Notes under the pieces: generated by a model | The model's database searches: none | Told to the model about the DNA's origin: nothing | Seen by the model: the letters and a program-made list of their open reading frames with translations, nothing else | In this document: positions 36,496 to 49,138 of the stretch, in pieces | Layout: every line of letters starts with the position of its first letter | Position numbering within the stretch: position 1 is the stretch's first letter | Assembly: GCF_023555385.1 (NCBI RefSeq) | Contig: NZ_JAJSED010000001.1 | Location: forward strand, 1,054,001-1,118,000 | Origin: Guyparkeria hydrothermalis | Lineage (GTDB): Bacteria > Pseudomonadota > Gammaproteobacteria > Halothiobacillales > Halothiobacillaceae | Reading direction: 5' to 3' | DNA length: 64,000 nucleotides | Made by a program: the position numbers and the translations under genes

Positions 36496-38453
36496 CACGC
36501 CTTCCCTCCGTCAAGGCTGCTCACATCGTTGATTACCGGGCCGGGCTGTGCCTCGGCATGGGTCTCCCACCAGCTCTGCATGACCCACTCGGCGGCGCTG
36601 AAATAGCGCGGCAACGGCTCGTCGTGGTAGCCGAAGCGATTCCACCACGCCATCCGGTGGGCACCGATGTACCAGTTGGGCACCAGGTACTCGTTCCACA
36701 TCAGGACACGATCGAGCGCACGGCAGGCGATCACCAGCGCCTCGCGATCCTTGGCGTAGATCACCTCGTCGATCATCGCGTCGACGGCCGGGTGCTCGAT
36801 GCCGCAGTAATTGCGCGAGCCGTCGCGGCTAGCCGCGGCGCTGTCGAAGAACTCGCGCAGCTCGTTGCCCGGCGACTGCGACTGACCGTAGGCAACCACC
36901 GTCATGTCGAACTGGAAGCGGTTCATGCGCCGCTGGTACAGCGCCACGTCGATGGTGCGGTAGGAGACGTCGATCCCCAACCGGCGCAGATTGTAGGCGA
37001 AGGGAGCGACGATACGCTCGAAGCCGCGCTGGGCCAGCATGATCTCGAAGCGAAACGGCTCACCGCGCTCGTTGCGCAGCCAGCCGTCGACCACCTCCCA
37101 GCCGGCCTCGGCCAGCAAGGTCTGCGCCGCGACCAGGTTGCCACGCTGCACATCGGGGTCGGCAGCAAACGGCACCACGTGAGGCTCGTCGAACAGATCG
37201 GCCGGCAACTGGTCACGAAACGGTTCGAGCAGCTCTCGCTCTCGCCCTTCCGGGATCCCGGTGGCCGCCATCTCGCTGTTGGAGAAGTAGCTCTCGCAGC
37301 GGCTGTACTGGCCGTAGAACAGGTGCACGTTCGACCAGTGGAAATCGAAGGCCAGGTTAAGCGCCCGACGCACGCGCCGGTCCGCGAACAGCGGCCGGCG
37401 CGTGTTCATGGCGAAGCCCTGCATGCCGGCATTGTTGTGATGCGGGATCTCGCGGCGGCGGATGCGCCCCTCGGCGAAGGGCTTGCCCTCGTAGGCGCGC
37501 GCCCAGCGCTTGGAATTGGTTTCGTGGAAGACGTCGAACTCGCCGGCCTTGAACGCCTCGAGCGCAACGGTCTCGTCCTTGTAGTACTTGAAACCCAGGG
37601 TACGGAAGTTGTGCATGCCCTGGTTCACGCCGAGGTCGCGCGCCCAGTAGTCGTCGCGGCGGCGATAGCGAATATCGCGGCCGAAATTGATCGCCTCGAT
37701 CATGTACGGCCCGCTGCCCGGCAGCGGCGTCCGCGAGTACTCGGCGAAATCCACCTCGGCCAGCGCATCGCGCGAGAACACCGGCAGCTCGCCGATGATC
37801 ATGTGCAGCTCGGGATTGACGCGGCGGAAATCGAAGCGGACATGCAGGGAATCGACCGCCTCGGCGCTGGCAACGTCGGCCCAGTAGTAGCGATAGCGGG
37901 GGTGGGCCGATTCGCCCACCAGGGTCTCGAAGCTGAACACCACGTCATGCGCGGTGACTGGTCGGCCGTCGACGAAGCGGGCATCGGCGTTGACGCGGAA
38001 GGTGGCCGAGAGCCCATCCTCGGCCAGCTCCAGCCGGTCGGCCAGCAGGCCATAGACCGAGAACGGTTCGTCCCAGGAACGCACCACCAGCGTGTCGAAC
38101 AGCAGGCTGTTGGTGCCGGTGGCGGACAGCCCCTTCAGGACGAAGGGATTGAGCGAATCGAAGGTGCCGAATACCGACAGGGTCAGCGACCCCTCGCGCG
38201 GCGCGTCGGCGTTGACGTACTCGAAATGCGGCATATCCGCCGGGTAGCCCGGGTCGTACCCCAGGCCCTCGGCGAAGCCGGCCGCCTGAGCCAGCCCCGG
38301 CCATGCGCCGGTTGCGGCCATTCCGCCGATGCCGGCCATGCGGCGCAGGAACAGGCGCCGATCCGGCGAGAGGAGGTTCTGCCCTGCCCCGACGGAGTTC
38401 GACTCGGGACCGGACGGCGGGCAATGCCCGGTTTTGGGATGCTTGTTGCTCAT
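36495..38453 (-). CDS. yejA: periplasmic substrate-binding protein, microcin C/oligopeptide type (YejA)
   Basis: A 652-residue family-5 extracellular solute-binding protein. A Tat-like signal [13 protein letters not shown] lies near residue 35, and the mature start [28 protein letters not shown] is typical of YejA. It delivers peptides or microcin C-like cargo to YejBE. The ATG at 38453 is selected since the signal then lies near the N-terminus; the longer frame overlaps the fabI promoter region. First gene of yejA-lipoprotein-yejB-yejE. Divergent from fabI. Confidence 0.94.
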   Translation of the reverse strand: MSNKHPKTGHCPPSGPESNSVGAGQNLLSPDRRLFLRRMAGIGGMAATGAWPGLAQAAGFAEGLGYDPGYPADMPHFEYVNADAPREGSLTLSVFGTFDSLNPFVLKGLSATGTNSLLFDTLVVRSWDEPFSVYGLLADRLELAEDGLSATFRVNADARFVDGRPVTAHDVVFSFETLVGESAHPRYRYYWADVASAEAVDSLHVRFDFRRVNPELHMIIGELPVFSRDALAEVDFAEYSRTPLPGSGPYMIEAINFGRDIRYRRRDDYWARDLGVNQGMHNFRTLGFKYYKDETVALEAFKAGEFDVFHETNSKRWARAYEGKPFAEGRIRRREIPHHNNAGMQGFAMNTRRPLFADRRVRRALNLAFDFHWSNVHLFYGQYSRCESYFSNSEMAATGIPEGRERELLEPFRDQLPADLFDEPHVVPFAADPDVQRGNLVAAQTLLAEAGWEVVDGWLRNERGEPFRFEIMLAQRGFERIVAPFAYNLRRLGIDVSYRTIDVALYQRRMNRFQFDMTVVAYGQSQSPGNELREFFDSAAASRDGSRNYCGIEHPAVDAMIDEVIYAKDREALVIACRALDRVLMWNEYLVPNWYIGAHRMAWWNRFGYHDEPLPRYFSAAEWVMQSWWETHAEAQPGPVINDVSSLDGGKA

Positions 38454-38563
38454 CAGGCGAATACAATACGGTGAAAATCGGACACAGACCAAGCATCGTC
38501 CGGTGGTTTTCACCGCCGGAAAAGATGCGGCCGTCGCCATCTTTTGGAACACAGGAGAGACCC

Positions 38564-39355
38564 ATGGGATTCCTATCCGGCAAGCGTGCCCTGATCACCG
38601 GCATCGCCAACAACCGCTCGATCGCCTACGGCATCGCCGAGGCCATGCACCGCGAAGGCGCCGAACTCGCCTTCACCTACCTCAACGAGCGCTTCAAGCC
38701 GAAGGTCGAGAAGGCCACCAAGGATCTGGGTTCGAACATCTACCTGCCGTTCGACGCTACCGATGACGAGCAGGTCGACAACCTGTTCCCGGCGCTGGCC
38801 GAGCACTGGCCGGAAGGCGTCGACATCGTCATCCATGCCATGGCGTTCGCCCCGCGCGAAGCGCTCGACGGCGATTTCCTCGACGGCATGTCCCGCGAGG
38901 CCTTCGCTCAGGCGCACGACGTCTCGGCCTACTCGCTCGCCGCGCTGGCCAAGGCCGGCGAGAAACACATCCGCGACGAGGGCGCGCTGCTAACCCTGAG
39001 CTACCTCGGCGCCGAGCGCGTGATGAAAAACTACAACGTCATGGGCGTCGCCAAGGCCTCGCTGGAAGCGACCGTCCGCTACCTCGCCGGCTCGCGCCTG
39101 GGCGAGCGCGGCATCCGGGTCAACGCGATCTCCGCCGGCCCAATCAAGACGCTGGCCGCCTCCGGCATCGGTGACTTCAAGGGCTTCCTCGACTACGTCG
39201 CCACCAACGCGCCGCTGCGTCGCAACGTGACCATCGAGCAGGTCGGCAACACCGCCGCCTTCCTCTGCTCGGATCTGGCCTCGGGCGTGACCGGCGAGAA
39301 CGTGCATGTCGACTCGGGCTACTTCATCACCGGCATGGGCCGCTGCGAGGACTGA
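38564..39355 (+). CDS. fabI: enoyl-[acyl-carrier-protein] reductase (NADH)
   Basis: A 263-residue FabI (E. coli 262). It opens [27 protein letters not shown] (nucleotide-binding), and has the catalytic Tyr-x6-Lys in YNVMGVAK. The C-terminal [15 protein letters not shown] is family-typical. It reduces trans-2-enoyl-ACP in fatty acid elongation and is the triclosan target. AGGAGAG precedes the ATG at the right distance. The gene has its own terminator. Confidence 0.98.
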   Translation: MGFLSGKRALITGIANNRSIAYGIAEAMHREGAELAFTYLNERFKPKVEKATKDLGSNIYLPFDATDDEQVDNLFPALAEHWPEGVDIVIHAMAFAPREALDGDFLDGMSREAFAQAHDVSAYSLAALAKAGEKHIRDEGALLTLSYLGAERVMKNYNVMGVAKASLEATVRYLAGSRLGERGIRVNAISAGPIKTLAASGIGDFKGFLDYVATNAPLRRNVTIEQVGNTAAFLCSDLASGVTGENVHVDSGYFITGMGRCED

Positions 39356-39385
39356 CCTTCGCCCCCCAACCGACGAGAGTCACGC

Positions 39386-39412
39386 AGGGCGCCTTCGGGC
39401 GCCCTTTTTTTG
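39386..39412 (+). terminator. intrinsic terminator after fabI
   Basis: An 8-bp stem AGGGCGCC/GGCGCCCT with a TTCG tetraloop is followed by T8, a strong Rho-independent terminator. Confidence 0.93.
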
Positions 39413-39550
39413 GTGCATCGACAACGCACCGATTGATAAAGCGTGAATACCGCGGCGAGAAAAGTTTAATTGGTATTACACCGAACGCAGCGCCACCATC
39501 CGGGTCAATGGATGCATCAGCTTTTCAGAACATTCTGGAGGAGATCGGAA

Positions 39551-40237
39551 ATGGATACCGGCCTGCGCAAGATCTTTCACTTCGGCGAGCGCGTTGACGA
39601 GTACCCCGTTCGGGTAATCAACGAACGTGAGGCGCGGGCAGCAGCCGGCCTGCTCGCCCTGTTTGCAGGCTTCGCCTTCGCCCAAGGCTTCCTCACGGGC
39701 AACTTCATGTGGGAACGGCTGCTGATCCTCGCCTTCACGGTGGAGTTCGGCCTTCGGGTGCTGGTCAACCCGCAGTTCGCACCGTTCATGATCATGGGCC
39801 GCCTGATCACGCGGAACCAGGAAGTGGAATACGTGGGCGCCCCGCAGAAGCGCGTCGCCTGGGGGATCGGCCTGCTGATCGCGGCCTTCATGATCTGGGT
39901 GGTCTTCATCGAGGCGAACACGGGGCTGATGAACCTGATCGGCTGCTCGGCCTGTCTGTTCTTCCTCGCCTTCGAGGCCGCCTTCGGCATCTGCCTGGGT
40001 TGCGTGACCTACAACCTCCTGACCGGCCAGAAGGCCCAGCTCTGCCCGGGCGGCGCCTGCAAGATCAAGCAGCTCGAACCGATCCAGCGGGTCAAGTGGT
40101 GGCAGGTGCTGCTGGTAGTCGGCTTCCTCGCGCTGCTGTGGGCCATTCCCGAGTACAACCTCTGGAACATCCAGGACAACGTCGAGGTGACCGACCGGAA
40201 CTTCGACGAGATCGACCTCGACAGCCTCTCCTACTGA
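39551..40237 (+). CDS. DUF4395-domain integral membrane protein
   Basis: A 228-residue membrane protein starting after GGAGGAGATC. Hydrophobic helices lie around residues 30-55, 58-75, 100-120, 125-155 and 178-195. Cysteines occur as GCSACLFF, GICLGCVTY and CPGGACK, grouped around the fourth helix and a following loop. The domain order matches DUF4395, often found near thiol-redox or sulfurtransferase genes in sulfur-oxidising bacteria. A redox or sulfur-trafficking role is inference. The C-terminal 35 residues are acidic. It has its own terminator, so it is monocistronic. Confidence 0.82.
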   Translation: MDTGLRKIFHFGERVDEYPVRVINEREARAAAGLLALFAGFAFAQGFLTGNFMWERLLILAFTVEFGLRVLVNPQFAPFMIMGRLITRNQEVEYVGAPQKRVAWGIGLLIAAFMIWVVFIEANTGLMNLIGCSACLFFLAFEAAFGICLGCVTYNLLTGQKAQLCPGGACKIKQLEPIQRVKWWQVLLVVGFLALLWAIPEYNLWNIQDNVEVTDRNFDEIDLDSLSY

Positions 40238-40256
40238 CGACGAGACCGTCGGAAAA

Positions 40257-40289
40257 CAAAAAAGCCCGCCGTCTGGCGGGCTTTTTTTA
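40257..40289. terminator. terminator between DUF4395 gene and symporter gene
   Basis: AAAGCCCGCC pairs with GGCGGGCTTT around a GTCT loop. T7 follows on the + strand and an A-run precedes it, so it can serve both convergent genes. Confidence 0.92.
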
Positions 40290-40315
40290 CGCTGTGCGGT
40301 GCGCGCTCGGAACGG

Positions 40316-41620
40316 TCAACTCCGCTCGCCGGCGGTGTCCTCTGCAGCCTCGGCTTCGTCCGGGCGGGTATCCATCAGCACGCGCTCCTCGCCGCGCAGC
40401 CGGGCCACGACCACCGCACCGGTGGCATCACTGTAGACGTTCACCGAGGTGCGCAGCATGTCGAGCAGTCGGTCGACCACCAGCAGCAGCCCCATCGCCT
40501 CCAGCGGCAGACCGAGTACGCCTAGGATCAGGGCGATGGCCACCAGGCTCGCCGAGGGCACGGCGGCCACCCCGATGGAGGTGACCAGCGCCAGCACCAC
40601 GATCAGCACCTGCATCGAAAGCGACAGGTCGACGCCGTACGCCTGGGCGATGAACAGGACCGCTGCGCATTCGTACAGCGCCGTACCGTCCATGTTGATG
40701 GTGGCCCCCAAGGGCAGGACGAACGAGGAGGTCTCGCGGGACACACGGGCCCGCTGCGTCAGGGCATTGAGGGTGACCGGCAGCGTGCCTGCCGAGGAAC
40801 TGGTGGAGAAAGCCACCAGCAACGCCGGCCAGATCGCCTGGACGAATCGGATCGGCGAGCGGCGCGCCACCAGCCAGATCACCAGCGGCAGGACCACCAC
40901 CGCGTGGATCGCCAGACCGATCACCACCGCCATGAAGAAGTCCAGCATCGGCAACAGCACCGACAGGCCGCTCTCGGCAATCACGCCGGCCACCAGGGCA
41001 AAGACACCGATCGGCGCGACCCGCATCACCCAGTGCGTGATCTGGATCATCACGTCCTGCACGCCGGCCCAGAAGTCCTTGACCACCTGCTGCTTGGGCG
41101 AGGTCACGCGCGTAAGCGCGATGCCGAACAGGATGGCGAAGAAGATCAGACCGAGCATCTGCGCCTCGGCACCGGCCGCGACGATATTCGCCGGCACCAT
41201 GTCACGCAGGATGTTGAAGAACTCGGACAGCTCCTTGCCCTCCAGCCGGCCGCTCACCTCGTCGCCGATCGGCGGCAGGGCCACCGTCTCGGACAGCGGC
41301 TGGCCGTCGGACACACCCGGCAACAGGGTATTCATCACCAGCAACGCCGTGGTCACGGCCAGGGTCGTGGAGAACAGGTAGTAGATCGCGGTGCGTCCGG
41401 CCAGCGCGCCGACGCCGCCGGCGCTCCCGATACTGGCCACCCCGGAAATGATCGACGCGACGATTAGCGGCACGATCAGCATCTTGAGCGCGTCGAGGAA
41501 CAGTCCCCCGACGAACGCGTAGATGCTGCCCAGGGGAATCCCGGCCGCCTCGGTGCCGAACAGTGCGCCCATGATGAAGGCGGCGATCAGGGCGGTGACG
41601 ATCTGCCAGTGCAAGGCCAT
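40316..41620 (-). CDS. dicarboxylate/amino acid:cation symporter (DAACS family)
   Basis: A 434-residue transporter of the GltP/DctA/GltPh family. It has about eight membrane helices, the hairpin motif FSTSSSAGTLPVTL and the cation/substrate motif LPLGATINMDGTALYE. These proteins cotransport glutamate, aspartate or C4-dicarboxylates with H+ or Na+ in the inner membrane. GAVVVARLRGEE in the C-terminal helix carries an Arg at the position that in the family helps choose dicarboxylate-type substrates, but specificity cannot be fixed here. Monocistronic. Confidence 0.94.
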   Translation of the reverse strand: MALHWQIVTALIAAFIMGALFGTEAAGIPLGSIYAFVGGLFLDALKMLIVPLIVASIISGVASIGSAGGVGALAGRTAIYYLFSTTLAVTTALLVMNTLLPGVSDGQPLSETVALPPIGDEVSGRLEGKELSEFFNILRDMVPANIVAAGAEAQMLGLIFFAILFGIALTRVTSPKQQVVKDFWAGVQDVMIQITHWVMRVAPIGVFALVAGVIAESGLSVLLPMLDFFMAVVIGLAIHAVVVLPLVIWLVARRSPIRFVQAIWPALLVAFSTSSSAGTLPVTLNALTQRARVSRETSSFVLPLGATINMDGTALYECAAVLFIAQAYGVDLSLSMQVLIVVLALVTSIGVAAVPSASLVAIALILGVLGLPLEAMGLLLVVDRLLDMLRTSVNVYSDATGAVVVARLRGEERVLMDTRPDEAEAAEDTAGERS

Positions 41621-41672
41621 GACTCAACTCCGTCTTGTCCGCCACCGAAGTGGCGGGTCGGGTCGGCGGTCG

Positions 41673-43604
41673 TCAGTCGTCGAGAGCGTCTTCGCGGATC
41701 TCAACCTCGGACTCGGCGCGCAGCGAGCGCATGAACGCCTCGATCAGGCGGTTGGCCTGGTTGTTCTGCAGCTGGCGCGCCAGCTGTGACCGCGTTTCGG
41801 CGTCGAGCTCGGCCGGCTGGCCGGCCTTGACTCCCATCAGGGCCACCACGGCCTTGTCGCCGCCCTTGAGGGTGGTGGACGCCGTGGCGATTTCACCCTC
41901 GCCCGGCGGCGTCAGGGCGAAGCCGGCGGTCAGGGCAGCGGCGGGCATGTCCTCACCGGCGTCGCGGCGCTCGTACCAGGCGGGAGCCAGCCAGGATGCA
42001 GCGGCCGACTCCTCGGCCAGGGCAGCCGGATCGGAGCCCTTGGCCAATGCCTCCTGGAGGGCGTCGGCCCGCTCGGCCAGCGTGGTCTCCAGCGTCTCGG
42101 CACGCCACTGAGCGGCGACTTCGTCGCGCACGGCCTCGAACGGTCGGGCCTCGGCGTCCCGATGCGCTTCGACACGCACCACCACGGCGTGGCTGTTGTC
42201 CAGTTCGATCAGCTCGCTGTTGAAGCGCTCGCCGACCACCGCCTCGTCGAAAGCAGCGGCACGCACCGCCGGGTACTGGCCGATGCCCTTGCCTTTTTCA
42301 CGACTGATCCAGTCACTGGTCTCGACGGACAGGGAGAGGGCCTCGGCGGCCGGGACGAGGCTGTCGGGTTGCTCGTAGCTGGTGCTTGCCAGGGTCTCGG
42401 CCGCGTCGTAGTAGGCGCTTTCCGCCTGATCGCGACGCAGGTCGGCGAGCAGGTCATCGCGCACGGCCTCGAGCGGTGCTACCTCGGCCTCACCGACCTC
42501 GTACACCTGAATCAGGTGCCAGCCGAACCGGGTGCGAACGGGCTCGCTTACGGCGCCCTCCTCGAGATCCGCGACGGCCTGGTAGAACGATTCAGAGATA
42601 TCGCCCTCCTCGACGCGACCCAGGTCGCCACCGCGGTCGCTGGTGCTCGCATCGTCGGACAGCTCGGCGGCCTTGTCCTCGAAGCTCGCCTCACCATCGG
42701 CGATTGCCTGACGGGCATTCTCGAGGCGCTCGCGGGCCGACTCGATCGTCTCGGCATCGGCGTCGCCCGGCACCTGGATCAGGATATGACGCGCCTTGCG
42801 CACAGCCTCGCCCGCCTCGCGGGCTTTGAAGTCCTCATAGGCGGACTGCAGTGCCGCCTCGCTGATCTCCTGCTCGGCTGCCAGCGTCTCGGGGGTGATC
42901 TCGACGTAGGACAGGCGCACCTGTTCCGGGCGCTGGAAATCCGCCTCGTGCTCCTCGTAGTAGGCACGCAGGGTGGCCTCGTCGGCCGGGTCGATCGCAT
43001 CGGCCACCGCATCGCGGTCGATACGCATCAGGCCGAGACGGCGCGACTGGTCGCGCAGTGCCACCAGCTGCTGCACTTCGGGGTCGGTGACGAAGGCGCT
43101 GCCGACCAGCGCGTTGTCGAGGGTGTTGAACAGCAGATCACGACGGACGTCGCTCTCGAACTGATCGACCGTCATGCCCTGCTGGGCCAGACGGCGCTGG
43201 TAGACCTCGCGATCGAACTGCCCGTTGGTCTGGAACGCGGAGATGTCGCGGATCGTCGCGGCCACCAGCTGATCGGGGACGACGTAGCCCTGCTCGCGAA
43301 CGAAGGTCACCAGCAGCCGCTCGTTGATCATCTGGTCGAGCACCTGGCGCTTGAGCCCCATCTGCTCGATCATCTCGGCAGTGATCTGACGGTTGCTCTG
43401 CGCGATCAGCTGCTGGCGGCGATCGCTGAAGGCCTGGTCCAGTTCACGAGCGGTAATCTCGTTGCCGTCGACCACGGCGACCGGCTGCTCCTTGCCGCCA
43501 CCGAGGTATTCGCCCACGCCCCACAGCGCGAACGGAATGCTGATCAAACCAACGATTACATAAGCCAGCCAGCCGCGAATCTTCTCGCGGATATCCATCA
43601 ACAT
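41673..43604 (-). CDS. ppiD: periplasmic folding chaperone PpiD (SurA_N/parvulin domain)
   Basis: A 643-residue inner-membrane-anchored protein starting MLMDIREKIRGWLAYVIVGLISIPFALWG (single N-terminal helix). A SurA-like N-terminal chaperone region follows (DGNEITARELDQAF), then a parvulin domain near residues 250-345 (ARHILIQVPGD to GWHLIQVYEV). PpiD assists proteins leaving the Sec translocon; its parvulin domain is largely inactive in E. coli. It lies downstream of hupB, as in most gammaproteobacteria. Confidence 0.96.
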   Translation of the reverse strand: MLMDIREKIRGWLAYVIVGLISIPFALWGVGEYLGGGKEQPVAVVDGNEITARELDQAFSDRRQQLIAQSNRQITAEMIEQMGLKRQVLDQMINERLLVTFVREQGYVVPDQLVAATIRDISAFQTNGQFDREVYQRRLAQQGMTVDQFESDVRRDLLFNTLDNALVGSAFVTDPEVQQLVALRDQSRRLGLMRIDRDAVADAIDPADEATLRAYYEEHEADFQRPEQVRLSYVEITPETLAAEQEISEAALQSAYEDFKAREAGEAVRKARHILIQVPGDADAETIESARERLENARQAIADGEASFEDKAAELSDDASTSDRGGDLGRVEEGDISESFYQAVADLEEGAVSEPVRTRFGWHLIQVYEVGEAEVAPLEAVRDDLLADLRRDQAESAYYDAAETLASTSYEQPDSLVPAAEALSLSVETSDWISREKGKGIGQYPAVRAAAFDEAVVGERFNSELIELDNSHAVVVRVEAHRDAEARPFEAVRDEVAAQWRAETLETTLAERADALQEALAKGSDPAALAEESAAASWLAPAWYERRDAGEDMPAAALTAGFALTPPGEGEIATASTTLKGGDKAVVALMGVKAGQPAELDAETRSQLARQLQNNQANRLIEAFMRSLRAESEVEIREDALDD

Positions 43605-43756
43605 GTCTGCGTCACTCCCGTCTCGGGTCTGTTCTGTGTGGGGCGTTGCCCGCGGTCGGCCCATCGGCACCGCGAATCGTGGGGCATGATAGCAGGGCCG
43701 AGCTCAGGGCCCATGCGCGCCCTGCCCTCCTAGCCGACAACAGGCAAAAGAGAGGG

Positions 43757-43787
43757 GCAAAAAGAAAGGGGCGTCTCCGCCCCTTCT
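43757..43787 (-). terminator. intrinsic terminator after hupB
   Basis: AAGGGGCG (43766-43773) pairs with CGCCCCTT around TCTC. On the - strand the stem is followed by TTTCTTTTTG. It lies 60 bp past the hupB stop, separating it from ppiD. Confidence 0.7.
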
Positions 43788-43845
43788 CGTTGGATGCGCG
43801 GCCGGCGAACCGGCCTGCACCCGCAATTTCTCTGTGACTGGTCGT

Positions 43846-44118
43846 TTAGTTGACCGCGTCCTTGAGGCCCTTGCCCGCCTTGAAGGACGGCAACTTGGAT
43901 GCCTTGATGTTGATCGTCTCACCGGTGCGCGGGTTGCGGCCAGTGCGGGCCTCGCGCTCGCGGACCAGGAACGTGCCAAAGCCAACCAGCGTGACTTGGT
44001 CACCCTTCTTCAGCGCACCACCAACAGCATCGATGAAACCATCCAGGGCACTCGCGGCCGCCGACTTGGAAATACCAGCGTTCTCGGCCATCGCATCGAT
44101 CAGTTCAGATTTGTTCAT
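43846..44118 (-). CDS. hupB: DNA-binding protein HU-beta
   Basis: A 90-residue HU protein: [18 protein letters not shown], the [26 protein letters not shown] arm with the DNA-intercalating Pro, and [14 protein letters not shown] at the end. HU compacts and bends DNA. It sits between lon and ppiD as in E. coli, with its own good promoter and terminator. Confidence 0.98.
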   Translation of the reverse strand: MNKSELIDAMAENAGISKSAAASALDGFIDAVGGALKKGDQVTLVGFGTFLVREREARTGRNPRTGETINIKASKLPSFKAGKGLKDAVN

Positions 44119-44224
44119 ACCTTGTCATCCCTTGGTGAAAAAAGTGTCTGTTCGGGTCCCGGCTCAACGCGCGTCCCCGCCAGGGCGCCGCGCAGCTGGC
44201 CACCGCACGGAAACAGCGAAAACA

Positions 44225-44254
44225 GTTATACAAGTGCGACCTTCGGCGTGTCAA
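44225..44254 (-). promoter_or_regulatory. sigma-70 promoter of hupB
   Basis: On the - strand TTGACA (44249-44254) and TATAAC (44225-44230) are separated by 18 bp, about 105 bp upstream of the hupB start. This is one of the two closest consensus matches I found in the window. Confidence 0.8.
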
Positions 44255-44323
44255 CACGCAAATCGCCCGCGCAAAGCGCTTTCTGGCGGGGACGGTTGGC
44301 ATAACCAACAATTTTCGCCCCGA

Positions 44324-46759
<2,436 letters not shown>

Positions 46760-46854
46760 ATGTCGGTATACCTGTAGCGCCTTCGTGGCGAGTATGCGGT
46801 GTGTCGGCGGCCGCTGAATCGCGGTGGCCGGAAGATCGGGGTTTCCCCTGACGT

Positions 46855-46878
46855 ATGTCCTGAGAATAGCTTTTCAAC
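46855..46878 (-). promoter_or_regulatory. possible promoter upstream of lon
   Basis: GTTGAAA (46872-46878, - strand) resembles the heat-shock sigma-32 -35 element, and CAT near 46856 could belong to a -10, but the CCCC part is missing. Read as sigma-70, TTGAAA/TACGTC spaced 16 bp is also weak. The site lies about 100 bp before the lon start. Confidence 0.25.
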
Positions 46879-46914
46879 CACCCCCTGTCAGGCACGCCGC
46901 GACGATCGGAAGAC

Positions 46915-46944
46915 AAAAAAACACCCCGGCCGGGGCCGGGGTGT
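46915..46944 (-). terminator. intrinsic terminator after clpX
   Basis: An 11-bp stem (ACACCCCGGCC with GGCCGGGGTGT, 2-nt loop) is followed on the - strand by a long T-run. It separates clpX from lon. Confidence 0.9.
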
Positions 46945-46976
46945 CCGATCGTCGGAGTTGGCGCGACAGTCGCGGT

Positions 46977-48302
46977 TCAGCGATCCGACGACGCCTTGTC
47001 GTGTGTGCTGTCTTCCTTCCCCTCGTCCGCCGTGGCCGCGGCGTCACGGCCATTGCCGTAGACGATGTACGGCTCGGACTCGTCGCGGACCACCGCGCCG
47101 TCGACGACGACCTTGTCGACGTTGTTGAGCGACGGCACCTCGTACATGGTGTCGAGCAGGATGTGCTCCATGATCGTCCGCAGACCACGCGCGCCGGTGC
47201 GGCGGCGGATGGCCTTCTTGGCGATCTCGCGCAGCGCATCCTCGCGGAATTCGATCTCGACATCCTCCATGTCGAACAGCCGCTCGTACTGCTTGGTCAG
47301 CGCGTTCTTCGGCTCGGTCAGGATGCGAATCAGGGCATCCTCGTCAAGCTCGGTCAGCGTCGCGATGACCGGCAGACGGCCGATGAACTCGGGGATCAGG
47401 CCGAAGCGGGTGAGATCCTCGGACTCGATCTGCGCCATCAGCTCGTCAGTGGCCTTCCGGTCGAGCTCCGACTTCACCTCGGCGGCAAAGCCGATACCGC
47501 CTTTCTCGACCCGCTGACGGATGATGCTCTCCAGCCCCGCGAACGCACCACCACAGATGAACAGCATGTTGCTAGTATCGATCTGGACGAATTCCTGCTG
47601 CGGGTGCTTGCGCCCGCCCTGAGGCGGGACCGAGGCGGTAGTGCCCTCGATCATCTTCAGCAGCGCCTGCTGCACGCCCTCGCCGGAGACATCGCGCGTG
47701 ATCGACGGGTTCTCCGACTTGCGGGTGATCTTGTCGATCTCGTCGATGTAGATGATGCCGTGCTGAGCCTTCTCGACGTCGTAGTCGCAGCGCTGCAGCA
47801 GCTTCTGCAGGATGTTCTCGACGTCCTCGCCAACGTAGCCCGCCTCGGTAAGCGTGGTGGCATCCGCGATGGTGAACGGCACATCCAGCACCCGCGCGAG
47901 CGTCTGCGCCAGCAGGGTCTTGCCCGAACCGGTCGGACCGATCAGCAGGATGTTGGACTTCGACAGCTCGACGTCGTCCTCTTCCGCTTCGCGACGACGC
48001 TCGCCGAACAGGTTCAGGCGCTTGTAGTGGTTGTAGACCGCCACGGCGAGCGCGCGCTTGGCCTGCATCTGACCGATGACGTACTCGTCGAGCGCCTCGA
48101 CCAGCTCCTGCGGCGTCGGCAGGCGCTCCGGACCACCTTCAGCCTCGCTCTCCACCTCTTCACGCAGAATGTCGTTGCAGAGCTCGACGCACTCATCGCA
48201 AATGTAGATGTTCGGACCGGCGATAAGCTTCTTCACCTCGTCCTGGCTCTTGCCACAGAACGAGCAGATCAGATCCTGCGTATCTTTCGTGTTCTCAGCC
48301 AT
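46977..48302 (-). CDS. clpX: ATP-dependent Clp protease ATP-binding subunit ClpX
   Basis: A 441-residue ClpX. The N-terminal zinc-binding domain has CSFCGK and CDECVELC; Walker A is [15 protein letters not shown]; Walker B is [10 protein letters not shown]; a sensor-2 RRRTGARGL is present. The ClpP-contact loop falls in the GFAAEVK region. ClpX unfolds tagged substrates for ClpP, encoded about 110 bp upstream on the same strand. Confidence 0.98.
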   Translation of the reverse strand: MAENTKDTQDLICSFCGKSQDEVKKLIAGPNIYICDECVELCNDILREEVESEAEGGPERLPTPQELVEALDEYVIGQMQAKRALAVAVYNHYKRLNLFGERRREAEEDDVELSKSNILLIGPTGSGKTLLAQTLARVLDVPFTIADATTLTEAGYVGEDVENILQKLLQRCDYDVEKAQHGIIYIDEIDKITRKSENPSITRDVSGEGVQQALLKMIEGTTASVPPQGGRKHPQQEFVQIDTSNMLFICGGAFAGLESIIRQRVEKGGIGFAAEVKSELDRKATDELMAQIESEDLTRFGLIPEFIGRLPVIATLTELDEDALIRILTEPKNALTKQYERLFDMEDVEIEFREDALREIAKKAIRRRTGARGLRTIMEHILLDTMYEVPSLNNVDKVVVDGAVVRDESEPYIVYGNGRDAAATADEGKEDSTHDKASSDR

Positions 48303-48412
48303 AGCTGTGTTTCGTCGAACCTCTTGGGTCGGGCCTCGCCGCTGTTGCGGGCGTGGCCGTTCGGCCGAATGGCGTCACCGACCACCAAGGCGCGGCCGGT
48401 GTGCGCAGGCAG

Positions 48413-49060
48413 TTAGTCCGCCTTGCCGGCCTTCTGGCGGCTGGTGAGCACCTTGTCAACCAGATTGTAGTCACAAGCCTCGTCGGCCGTCATGAAGTTG
48501 TCACGATCGGTATCGCGCTCGAGCTGCTCGAGGCTCTGACCGGTGTGATGCGACAGGATGCCGTTGAGGCGCTCGCGCAGCTTGATGATCTCCTCGGCGT
48601 GGATCTTGATGTCCGAGGCCTGACCCTGGAAGCCGCCCAGCGGCTGGTGGATCATGATGCGCGAGTTCGGCAGGGCGTAGCGCTTGCCTTCCGCCCCGCC
48701 GGCCAGCAGGAACGAGCCCATGCTGGCCGCCTGGCCGATGCACAGGGTCGACACGTCCGGCTTGATGAACTGCATGGTGTCGTAGATCGCCATGCCGGCG
48801 GTCACCACGCCACCCGGCGAGTTGATGTAGAGGTGAATGTCCTTGTCCGGATTCTCGGACTCGAGGAACAGCATCTGGGCCACGATCAGGTTCGCCATGT
48901 GGTCCTCGATCGGGCCGATGACGAAGATCACCCGCTCCTTGAGCAGACGCGAGTAGATGTCGTAGGCACGCTCGCCGCGGGAGCTCTGTTCGACGACCAT
49001 CGGCACGAGCGCGTTCATCTCCGCCTGGCCGCCGTTGTGGCTTTCAAACGCCTCTTTCAT
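48413..49060 (-). CDS. clpP: ATP-dependent Clp protease proteolytic subunit ClpP
   Basis: A 215-residue serine protease. Ser113 in [12 protein letters not shown] and His138 in MIHQPLGG are the catalytic pair, with Asp further on in the RDNFM region. The propeptide of about 13-15 residues is normal. ClpP forms the 14-mer chamber used by both ClpX and ClpA in this window. It is flanked by tig and clpX in the standard order. Confidence 0.98.
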   Translation of the reverse strand: MKEAFESHNGGQAEMNALVPMVVEQSSRGERAYDIYSRLLKERVIFVIGPIEDHMANLIVAQMLFLESENPDKDIHLYINSPGGVVTAGMAIYDTMQFIKPDVSTLCIGQAASMGSFLLAGGAEGKRYALPNSRIMIHQPLGGFQGQASDIKIHAEEIIKLRERLNGILSHHTGQSLEQLERDTDRDNFMTADEACDYNLVDKVLTSRQKAGKAD

Positions 49061-49084
49061 TCGTCACCTCGGTATATACGGTTC

Positions 49085-49103
49085 GGCCGCCTCGAGGGCG
49101 GCC
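49085..49103 (-). other. stem-loop in the tig-clpP gap
   Basis: GGCCGCC and GGCGGCC form a 7-bp GC stem with a TCGAG loop. No T-run follows on the - strand, so it may attenuate or protect RNA ends rather than terminate. Confidence 0.35.
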
Positions 49104-49138
49104 TTGATCCTGACGGGTTGGTCGCGAGCCGCGGGCGA

